Origin: Candidatus Sumerlaeota bacterium
GTDB lineage: Bacteria; Sumerlaeota; Sumerlaeia; JAFGJS01
DNA: 8,134 bases
Assembly (NCBI GenBank): GCA_016928995.1
Contig: JAFGJS010000047.1
Span: 1 to 8,134 of the forward strand
Reading direction: 5' to 3'
The notes beneath the pieces were generated by a model. It saw nothing but the letters and a program-made list of their open reading frames with translations. It was not told the DNA's origin and did not search any database. The translations under genes and the position numbers were made by a program. Shown here in pieces: positions 1 through 6,077 of the stretch (its first letter is position 1; every line of letters starts with the position of its first letter).

Positions 1-72
1 AACAAGAGCAGGAGCTTGAGCAATGTATACAAAATTGTCGCCAAGGACGATCACGGCGTCAAGATTAATTGA
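1..72 (+). CDS. 3' end of an unidentified plus-strand gene (partial)
   Basis: Frame 1 is open from the window edge to a TGA at 70-72 and encodes 23 residues, ending KIVAKDDHGVKIN. The tail alternates hydrophobic and charged residues like a terminal beta-strand. Codons look ordinary for this genome, with many C or G third positions. The frame would converge on the glycosyltransferase gene, leaving only 15 bases between the two stop codons. Frame 3 is also open, to a TAA at 66-68, so the frame choice is not certain. No family can be assigned from so few residues. A 6-bp dyad (57-62 with 69-74) spans the stop but lacks a T-run, so it is not a convincing terminator. Confidence 0.4.
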   Translation, partial: NKSRSLSNVYKIVAKDDHGVKIN

Positions 73-87
73 CGACACGCCCTAGAA

Positions 88-1218
88 CTAATGAAGTTTG
101 ACGGTTGCTTTGTAGCACTCGAGGGTGTCGCGGGCGGCTTTGTCCCAGGAGAAGTGCTTGGAGCGTTCCCGGCCGTGACGGGCAAGGTTTGCACGCAGGG
201 ATTCGTTGGTCAGCAGGCTCTCAATTTCCGTTGCCCAGCGTTGGGGTTTGCCGGGAGAGAGCAGCAGTCCCGCGTCATTTACGACTTCGGGCATGGATGA
301 CGTGTTGCTGACGATCACCGGCGTGCCGCTGGCCATCGCTTCCAACGGCGGCAGGCCGAAACCTTCGTACAGCGAGGGGTACGCCAGCATCGCCGCTCCG
401 CTGTAATAGAGCGGCAATTCCTGCGCATCGACGTAACTGATGCGGCGGACGCCGCCTTCGCGGATCTCTCCTTCGATCAACTTGTTCAATGCATCGCTCT
501 TCCAGCCATAGTCGCCGATCAGCACTAAAGGATGCTTTCGTTGCAGTTCCACTGGCAGCATGCGAAAGGCCTGCACCAGGTTGTCGATGCCTTTGCGTGG
601 TTCGATCATGCCGACAGCCAGGATGTAGCCTTGCTTCAGGTTTTTCTGCTGCAGGAACTTTTGGATGTCTGCTTCGCGTTGCGGTTGGAATTGCTCTCCC
701 GCTGCTTCCCAGACGATCCATACGCGGTCGTTCGGGACGTTTAGCAGTTTGTTCAGGTCGCGTTGGGTCGCGCCGGACACGGCGATGATCGAGCGGGCGC
801 CATGAACCGAACGGCGAATCGCCCACTGCATGTATTTCCGGAATTTTACTGGATAGGTCTCAGGATGCGCGAATACGGTCAGATCGTGAATCGTGACGAC
901 TGTCGGCGGTGAATCGCAACGCGGACAGAGGAACGCCGGGCCGTGGAATAAATCAGCTCCTTCCGCGCGTAGGATGCCCGGCAGCCGGAACCACATCCAG
1001 ATATCGCCCGCCGGATGGTGCTGATAATCGGGCGCGCCGAAGTACGGCTGGAAGTTATCCGGGGCGCTCAGATTTTCCCAAGCGTCTTCTTCCAGGATGA
1101 AGCAGCGATATTCATTTTCCCGGTCCACGTGCATCAGGCCCTTGAGCAATGAGCGGGTGTAGACTCCTACGCCGGTCATCGACCGGCGCACAGTCCGGGC
1201 GTCGAAGAAGATCTTCAT
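88..1218 (-). CDS. GT-B fold glycosyltransferase, family 4 type
   Basis: This 376-residue protein is a retaining, nucleotide-sugar-dependent glycosyltransferase. It probably transfers a hexose (mannose-like donors are common in close relatives) to a lipid-linked or polysaccharide acceptor at the cytoplasmic face of the membrane. The N-terminal acceptor half starts [10 protein letters not shown] and has the Gly-rich turn [11 protein letters not shown] (15-25) typical of GT4. VTIHDLTVF (108-116) and [12 protein letters not shown] (144-155) are further GT4 landmarks. The C-terminal donor half has VGMIEPRKG (202-210), whose Arg-Lys contacts the donor phosphates, and EGFGLPPLE (285-293), the E-x7-E motif. 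The frame stays open upstream inside the preceding gene. The ATG at 1218 is chosen because it begins the family homology, overlaps the upstream stop as ATGA, and has GAGG ten bases before it (1229-1232). Length is normal. It is the last gene of the leftward unit, and no hairpin terminator follows it. Substrate is unknown. Confidence 0.9.
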   Translation of the reverse strand: MKIFFDARTVRRSMTGVGVYTRSLLKGLMHVDRENEYRCFILEEDAWENLSAPDNFQPYFGAPDYQHHPAGDIWMWFRLPGILRAEGADLFHGPAFLCPRCDSPPTVVTIHDLTVFAHPETYPVKFRKYMQWAIRRSVHGARSIIAVSGATQRDLNKLLNVPNDRVWIVWEAAGEQFQPQREADIQKFLQQKNLKQGYILAVGMIEPRKGIDNLVQAFRMLPVELQRKHPLVLIGDYGWKSDALNKLIEGEIREGGVRRISYVDAQELPLYYSGAAMLAYPSLYEGFGLPPLEAMASGTPVIVSNTSSMPEVVNDAGLLLSPGKPQRWATEIESLLTNESLRANLARHGRERSKHFSWDKAARDTLECYKATVKLH

Positions 1219-2048
1219 TTGGTTCCAGCCTCGTTCACGTCGAGTTTCACGGCGCCGCCGATGCGCAGATTGAAACGTTTCGCTGCATCGCCAAGATTCA
1301 CACCGATTTCCAGTGCGCCGTCGCTGCCCCAGTAGATCAGCGGTTTGTCGGGAGACGCTTCGGCAAAGGTGCGTCGGAGCGCGACTCGTTCTCCGTTCGC
1401 CGTCTGCCAGACCAGCGTTGCGCCGCTTGGGCAATGCTGCTCCGTCCATTCACGCGACAGATTCAGCACGGCGTTGCCAAAGTGGTCCACGTGCATGATC
1501 TGCGCCAGTATTTCAGCCGGACGTCCTGATTTCAATACTGGTTCCGGCAATCGCAACTCCACGGGATCCGGCATTTCTGGTCCGCATTGCGTGAAGTCTT
1601 CTCCGGCCAGCCAGTGCGCAGCCGCCGGCGCGAATACATCCCGTCCGTGGAACGTATTCGATCCGCTGCCGTAGAGCCATGCGGCGTTTTGCAATTCCCG
1701 CGCTTCGCATGGGCTCAGCAAACGCCGTATGGGATCAAGCAGACCGTTATCCGGCGCGATGAAACGATACTCCCGTCTCTCGAAGGCGCCGCGCATGGCC
1801 ATCGCCCGGCGCGCCATGCCCACTTTCGGATCCACGATGCAACAGAACACGGCGCCCGCAGGGAAATGGCGGAACTGCTCACGTAAGACCCATGCTCCAT
1901 GCGCCACGTTGCCGGGCTCGATTTCGTGCGTCAGCGCGATTACGGAGCAGCCTGGAGCGATACTGGCGATCACGCCTTGCATCACGCCCGCGTACCAGTC
2001 GCGCGAGCCGAAATCGGTCAGCAATACGAGCGGCGGTGAATCAGTCAT
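1215..2048 (-). CDS. S-adenosylmethionine hydrolase (DUF62, SAM hydroxide adenosyltransferase family)
   Basis: This 277-residue protein belongs to the family that also contains fluorinase and chlorinase. Ordinary bacterial members use water or hydroxide to split SAM into adenosine and methionine in the cytoplasm. Visible motifs are LTDFGSRDWYAGVMQG (10-25), VDPKVG (72-77), IAPDNGLL (97-104), TFHGRD (132-137) and the C-terminal VDHFGNAVLN (187-196). The Asp-Arg-His set thought to activate water is present as D73, R80 and H134, so the enzyme should be active. There is no long insertion resembling the fluorinase-specific loop, which argues for the hydrolase. One oddity is Lys76, where the usual motif is VDPGVG. 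The gene starts 38 bases after the membrane-protein stop, with only a weak ribosome site (ACGGA about ten bases before the ATG), and its stop overlaps the glycosyltransferase start by four bases. The physiological role of these hydrolases, possibly SAM homeostasis, is poorly known. Confidence 0.92.
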   Translation of the reverse strand: MTDSPPLVLLTDFGSRDWYAGVMQGVIASIAPGCSVIALTHEIEPGNVAHGAWVLREQFRHFPAGAVFCCIVDPKVGMARRAMAMRGAFERREYRFIAPDNGLLDPIRRLLSPCEARELQNAAWLYGSGSNTFHGRDVFAPAAAHWLAGEDFTQCGPEMPDPVELRLPEPVLKSGRPAEILAQIMHVDHFGNAVLNLSREWTEQHCPSGATLVWQTANGERVALRRTFAEASPDKPLIYWGSDGALEIGVNLGDAAKRFNLRIGGAVKLDVNEAGTK

Positions 2049-2086
2049 GGCTGTAAAATCCGTTAGTGCTCTGTCGCGCGTGACTT

Positions 2087-2701
2087 TCAGTGTTTGATTT
2101 TCAGCACGACCTCAATCGTCAACAAAGTGCAAAAAATCGACAGTGAAAAAATCGCCGGGGCGAAATAAATCCGCTTCAACCGTTCCAGGTCATGAATCCA
2201 GCGTATCAGCTCGACGTAGCAGCGGAAGGAAAAGAAGATCGTGAAAATGATCGCTGCCCATCCGGCATAGATGCATGTTTGTCCGGCGAATGGTTCCAAC
2301 ACGAAAAAAAACTCCATCAACAGATGCCCCACGATGAAAGGAAACAGCGTCGCGGCGACTGTGTTCGCGCAGAGCGCCAGCGTCGTTTGCGCATGAAACA
2401 GTATGCGCAGTCCGCAGTATGTGAAGATGAAAAGAAAGAAGGGCAGGCTGATGTAGAAGACGCTGATTTCGATGAAGGAGGCTGCTTCCGGAAGTTTGCG
2501 CGAGACCAGCAATGTCACCGTCGTCGGCAGCAGCAAGACATACGCAATGAGCGCGCCGAGGGGCGCGCTCCACTTTGGATTTTTTCCGAGATTGGGGATT
2601 CGTTTGTCCGGTTCGATATAGAGCTGCAGCAGTTCCATGAACTGCTCGAAGGCTTCAAGCAGCATGCGCTTGGCCAGTTGCGTTGAAATCGAGCGATTCA
2701 T
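2087..2701 (-). CDS. Multi-pass inner-membrane protein, possibly Yip1-like
   Basis: This is a 204-residue integral membrane protein of unknown function. A short amphipathic, charged N-terminus (about 1-44, ending in KNPKW) precedes roughly five hydrophobic segments near 45-66, 76-102, 107-135, 142-160 and 177-200. The loop around 161-176 is basic (RCYVELIRWIHDLERLKR), suggesting a cytoplasmic face. The C-terminus is short and lysine-rich. There is no signal peptide, catalytic motif or metal-binding cluster. Size, helix number and a Trp-Pro pair just before or in helix 1 resemble bacterial Yip1-domain proteins, but that is an impression only. The start is taken as the ATG at 2701, which shares its A with the rbfA stop codon (TGATG). 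A GTG one codon earlier at 2704 is also possible. Its place directly behind rbfA implies co-expression with the translation genes. Confidence 0.75.
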   Translation of the reverse strand: MNRSISTQLAKRMLLEAFEQFMELLQLYIEPDKRIPNLGKNPKWSAPLGALIAYVLLLPTTVTLLVSRKLPEAASFIEISVFYISLPFFLFIFTYCGLRILFHAQTTLALCANTVAATLFPFIVGHLLMEFFFVLEPFAGQTCIYAGWAAIIFTIFFSFRCYVELIRWIHDLERLKRIYFAPAIFSLSIFCTLLTIEVVLKIKH

Positions 2702-3150
2702 CACTCGCCGCCATGGTCAGCGTCGTTCGTTTCCGTCCGCGCCTCTGCCGCATCTTGCACAGCGGCCGTCTCCTCCTGTTTCAATTGCTCCAGCAGCGCC
2801 TCGATCCGGCTCGCATGGTCAAAGTTGCGGTCGAAAATAAATTTTACATCCGGCGTGAATCGCAGAGAAATTCGCTGGCCCAGTGCGGAGCGGATGAAGC
2901 CCTTCGCGTGCTCCAGCGCTTCCAGCAGTTCCGCTTCGCCTTCCTGTTCGAGGGTGCTGACGAAAATCAATGCGTGGCGCAGATCTTTGCTGACCTTCGC
3001 GCGGCTCACCGTGATCATCCGCAGCCGTGGATCTTTCACTTCATGCAAGAGGATCGTGGCGACTTCCTCGCGGATCAATTCTTCCAATCTGGGTTTGCGC
3101 GGTTTGCTCAATGCAACGTCCTTTTCATGTCCGCCCTGGCCGGGCGTCAC
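2701..3150 (-). CDS. rbfA: 30S ribosome-binding factor A
   Basis: RbfA is a single-KH-domain protein that binds the maturing 30S subunit near the 5' end of 16S rRNA and is needed for late processing and cold adaptation. The family pattern is clear: RLEELIREEVATILL (21-35), KDPRL (39-43), the strand ITVSRAKVSKDLRHALIFVS (46-65), the helix-kink-helix GFIRSALGQRI (84-94) with the diagnostic Ala-x-Gly at 89-91, then RFTPDVKFIFD (97-107). The last 25 residues are an acidic, alanine-rich tail beyond the domain. The GTG start at 3150 overlaps the infB stop as GTGA. A TTG at 3111 (residue 14) lies seven bases after AAGGA and would give a 136-residue protein closer to the usual length, so the true start is uncertain. 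The infB-rbfA order is widely conserved. Confidence 0.95.
   Translation of the reverse strand: MTPGQGGHEKDVALSKPRKPRLEELIREEVATILLHEVKDPRLRMITVSRAKVSKDLRHALIFVSTLEQEGEAELLEALEHAKGFIRSALGQRISLRFTPDVKFIFDRNFDHASRIEALLEQLKQEETAAVQDAAEARTETNDADHGGE
3119..3123 (-). promoter_or_regulatory. Shine-Dalgarno favouring an internal TTG start of rbfA
   Basis: On the minus strand AAGGA sits exactly seven bases before TTG (3111-3109), which begins the stretch LSKPRKPRLEEL that matches the usual RbfA N-terminus. The GTG at 3150 has no comparable signal at proper distance: its nearest GAGG is 16 bases upstream. Either the TTG is the real start, or the GTG is used by coupling to infB termination. Confidence 0.4.
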
Positions 3151-5948
3151 AGCGTCTGCTTGATTTCCTCAAGTTCAAAGCATTCGATGACGTCGCCTTC
3201 CTTCACATCCTGGTAGTTCTCCAGTTGGACGCCGCACTCCAGGCCTGAGACCACGCTGCTCACATCGTCTTTCACGCGCCGCAGACTGCTGAGCTTGCCT
3301 TCGTAGACGGTCACGCTGTCGCGCACCAGGCGCGCCTGGGCTCCGCGTTGCAGCTCGCCTTCGAGCACCATGCAGCCGGCCACGTTGCCGACTTTGCTGA
3401 CCTTGAAGGTCTTCAGCACATTGGCCCGGCCGCGGAAGTTTTCCTTGTAGACCGGCTCCAGCATGCCCACCAGCGCCTTTTCGATGTCCTCGACCAGTTT
3501 GTAAATGATGCGATAGGTGCGGATTTCCACGCCTTGCGCCTGAGCCTGAAGGTTCGCGTTGTTTTCCGCGCGCACGTTGAAGCCGATGATGATCGAGTTG
3601 GTCGCCATCGCCAGCGTCACGTCCGACTCGCTGATCGCGCCGACGCCCATGTGGATGAAGTTCACCTTCACCCGCTCTTGCGGCAGTTTGTTCAGCGAAT
3701 CCTTGACCGCCTCGACGGAGCCCTGCATGTCCGCCTTGAGGATCAGATCCAGTTCCTGCACCTTGCCTTCTTCAATATGCTCATGCAGGTTTTCCAGCGT
3801 CACCCGGCTGATTTTGCGCAGGCTCTGTTTGCGGCGGCGTTGCATCCGTTTTTCCGCCACGTCGCGCGCCACGCGTTCGTCCTTCACTACGATAAATTTT
3901 TCGCCGGCGTCCGGACATCCGCTCACGCCGATCAGCTCCACCGGCTTGCTCGGACCAGCTTCCTGAACCAGTTCGCCGTGCTCGTTGCGCATACGGCGCA
4001 CACGGCCGCTCACCGTGCCGGCCACGAAGGGATCGCCCAGTTTCAGCGTTCCCTTTTGCACCAGCACCGTGGCCACTGCGCCGCGATTCGGATCCACGTG
4101 CGATTCGATAATCGTGCCTTCGGCCGGGCGCTGGGTGTCTGCCGTAAGCTCCAGCACTTCGGATTGCAGCGCGATGTGCTCCAGCAATTTGTCGATCCCT
4201 TGCCGCGTTTTGGCGGAAACCTCGACGAAGAGATTCTCGCCGCCCAGGTCTTCCGGCACGATTTCGTGGTGCATCAGCTCGTTGCGCACTCGTCCAATAT
4301 TGGATTCGGCTTTGTCGATTTTGTTAATCGCCACGATGATCGGCACTTTCGCGGCTTTGGCGTGGTTGATCGCCTCCACCGTCTGCGGCATCACGCCGTC
4401 ATCCGCCGCCACTACCAGCACCACCACGTCCGTCACGCCCGCGCCGCGCGCGCGCATTGCGGTGAACGCTTCATGGCCCGGCGTGTCGATGAAGGTGATC
4501 GCGCCATGCGGAGTGTGCACGTCATACGCGCCGATGGATTGCGTAATGCCGCCCACCTCGCCGCCCGCGATGTCGCTTTTACGGAAGGCGTCCATCAGCG
4601 ATGTTTTGCCGTGATCCACGTGTCCCATCACGGTCACGATCGGCGGACGCATCGACAGGTTTTCCGGATTGTCCGGCAACATCAATTCCGCAACGTCGTT
4701 TGCGTCCGTGTCCGGGATGAATTCCAATTCCACGTTATGTTCTGTTGCGATCAGTTCGTAAGAATCGGGCGTCAGCACGTCGTTGATCGTCGCCATTTCG
4801 CCCATCATCAGCAGCGTGCGCATCACTTCATTCACCGGTACGCTGATTTTATCCGCGAATTCGCCCAGCGTCAGATCTTCCGCCATTCGGACTTGGCGCG
4901 GGCCTTCGTCGCGTTTGGCGGATGGTTGAATCGGCTGTTGTCCGGCCGCGCCGGGTTTACGTTTGCGCATCTGGCCGCGCACCGGTCCGGTGCCCGTGGG
5001 CATGTCCTCGAATCCAACGTCTTTTTCCGTGATGATGCGCGTCGGTTTCACGCGTCCTTTGCGCCTGCGTCCCCCCTTGTCGCCGCCCGCGGTTTCTCCG
5101 CCAGCGGGGCCGCGGCGCCGGCCGCGATGGTCCTTGTCCATCTTCATCACGTCGATTACGGGGATATTCACCGCAGCCAGATCGACTTTTTCTTCGGATT
5201 TCCGGTCTCCGCCGCGTTGTTCGCCACGATGTTCGCCGCGTGGTTCGCCGCGTTGCTCGCCGCGTTCTTTTTTCTTGCGCCGGCGATCTTCGCGTTTGGG
5301 TTTGCGGGCGTCCGGATCTTCAATGGGGATGTCGCCAAAACGCCGGGTTTTCTGCACCATTTGCGCGATCGGCGAGAAGTTCACCGGCGGACGCGTCTCA
5401 TCCTGTTTCTGTTGTTGCTGGGGAACGTCTTGATCTTTCCTGGGCCGTGGCGCGCGCGCTTCAGCCGGATGGGCCGGAGCGCTTTGTGTGCGAGTGGCGG
5501 CAGGGGGCATGCCGGGAGGAAGGTCTTTTCCTTTGAGTTTGGCGATCAGACGGGCGGCTTTCAGCTTGCGCTGGGTTTCTTCGTCCGCCGCATCTCCGGC
5601 TTGCGTCTCATCAGCGGCGTCTTCCGATGAATCCTGCTGTTTGTTTTGCTCGCGCTGTTTTTTGATTCGCTGCCGCGCCGCTTCCAGTTTGCTGCTCAGC
5701 AGCTCCTTTTCAGCGTCTTTGCGCGCTTTGACTTCAGAGCGTAGCTGTTCGATCTCCGACTGCACATCGGCGCCGTCTTCGGCGGGAGAGGCGTCCTGCC
5801 GGTTTTCATAGAATTCCTTCAACCGCTTCGCATCCTTGTCGTCAACCGACGAGGAGGCGGTGGTCACGGCGATTTTCATTCGCGCCATCTGTTCGATCAG
5901 ATCGCGGCTCTTGATTCCAAGGTTTTTGGCGAGTTCATGAACTCTCAT
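3147..5948 (-). CDS. infB: Translation initiation factor IF-2
   Basis: IF2 is the GTPase that places formyl-Met-tRNA in the 30S P site and promotes 50S joining. The 933-residue protein begins with an IF2_N module (MRVHELAKNLGIKSRDLIEQM, 1-21, continuing to about 46). Next comes a long charged linker: a Glu/Lys coiled-coil-like stretch (64-104), a Pro/Gln-rich part (about 144-190) and a very basic Arg/Gly part (215-300). A second IF2_N-like module lies near 355-410. The G domain has all signatures: GHVDHGKT (442-449), GGITQSIGA (456-464), DTPGHE (488-493), NKID (542-545) and SAK (578-580). Domain II follows (about 605-700), then domain III (about 720-820) and the tRNA-binding C2 domain (about 830-930, including FKVSKVGNVAGCMV). 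The ATG at 5948 is supported by homology. It lies 129 bases after nusA and its stop overlaps rbfA by four bases. Internal repeats in the linker are listed separately. Confidence 0.98.
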   Translation of the reverse strand: MRVHELAKNLGIKSRDLIEQMARMKIAVTTASSSVDDKDAKRLKEFYENRQDASPAEDGADVQSEIEQLRSEVKARKDAEKELLSSKLEAARQRIKKQREQNKQQDSSEDAADETQAGDAADEETQRKLKAARLIAKLKGKDLPPGMPPAATRTQSAPAHPAEARAPRPRKDQDVPQQQQKQDETRPPVNFSPIAQMVQKTRRFGDIPIEDPDARKPKREDRRRKKKERGEQRGEPRGEHRGEQRGGDRKSEEKVDLAAVNIPVIDVMKMDKDHRGRRRGPAGGETAGGDKGGRRRKGRVKPTRIITEKDVGFEDMPTGTGPVRGQMRKRKPGAAGQQPIQPSAKRDEGPRQVRMAEDLTLGEFADKISVPVNEVMRTLLMMGEMATINDVLTPDSYELIATEHNVELEFIPDTDANDVAELMLPDNPENLSMRPPIVTVMGHVDHGKTSLMDAFRKSDIAGGEVGGITQSIGAYDVHTPHGAITFIDTPGHEAFTAMRARGAGVTDVVVLVVAADDGVMPQTVEAINHAKAAKVPIIVAINKIDKAESNIGRVRNELMHHEIVPEDLGGENLFVEVSAKTRQGIDKLLEHIALQSEVLELTADTQRPAEGTIIESHVDPNRGAVATVLVQKGTLKLGDPFVAGTVSGRVRRMRNEHGELVQEAGPSKPVELIGVSGCPDAGEKFIVVKDERVARDVAEKRMQRRRKQSLRKISRVTLENLHEHIEEGKVQELDLILKADMQGSVEAVKDSLNKLPQERVKVNFIHMGVGAISESDVTLAMATNSIIIGFNVRAENNANLQAQAQGVEIRTYRIIYKLVEDIEKALVGMLEPVYKENFRGRANVLKTFKVSKVGNVAGCMVLEGELQRGAQARLVRDSVTVYEGKLSSLRRVKDDVSSVVSGLECGVQLENYQDVKEGDVIECFELEEIKQTL
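5202..5264 (-). repeat. In-frame 12-base tandem repeat inside infB
   Basis: About five imperfect copies of a 12-base unit, seen on the plus strand as TTCGCCGCGTTG-like blocks, encode the residues RGEQ, RGEP, RGEH, RGEQ, RGGD at about 229-249 of IF2. They lie in the basic linker between the N-terminal module and the G domain. Copies differ mainly in the codon for the fourth residue. The region is probably disordered, and unit number could vary between strains by slippage. Confidence 0.85.
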
Positions 5949-6061
5949 CGATACTGCGCTTCCCTTTTATGGGTTTTTAAGGTACTGGTGTTATCCTTTG
6001 CCGGATGAGCCAAGTCAATCCCGAACTTCAGGCCTTTTCCAGCGGTTTTTTCATCATCCAT
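5945..6061 (-). CDS. Candidate 38-residue small ORF between nusA and infB
   Basis: An ATG at 6061, 16 bases after the nusA stop, opens 38 codons that end in a TGA overlapping the infB start codon as ATGA (5948-5945). The predicted peptide begins MDDEKTAGKGLKFGIDL and ends THKREAQYR. It is hydrophilic and lysine-rich, with no membrane segment or recognisable motif. It occupies the slot where many bacteria carry ylxR, but shows none of the YlxR cysteine/arginine pattern and is far shorter. Points in favour are the exact four-base overlap with infB and its position in a tight operon. Points against are the absence of a clear ribosome site, mixed third codon positions (roughly 46% G or C), and the ease with which 38 open codons arise by chance. 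It may act only as a coupling leader for infB, or not be translated. Confidence 0.25.
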   Translation of the reverse strand: MDDEKTAGKGLKFGIDLAHPAKDNTSTLKTHKREAQYR

Positions 6062-6077
6062 CGCGATGGCTGGCTAT

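Noticed and set aside
57-74. Dyad CGTCAA/TTGACG at the end of the left partial gene as a terminator
   Set aside because: Only 6 bp, AT-rich, with no T-run on either strand.
275-826. A 183-codon minus-strand frame within the glycosyltransferase
   Set aside because: It is an alternate frame of a gene with intact GT4 motifs. The Arg/Pro-rich product looks like a frame-shifted shadow.
1215-2048. Fluorinase or chlorinase identity for the DUF62 protein
   Set aside because: There is no fluorinase-type insertion loop and no halometabolite biosynthesis genes nearby. The water-activating Asp-Arg-His set favours SAM hydrolysis.
3348-5630. A 760-codon open frame on the plus strand opposite infB
   Set aside because: It is wholly antisense to a certain IF2 gene, is rich in His, Arg and Phe, and has no domain signature. 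Long antisense frames are expected opposite GC-rich codons.
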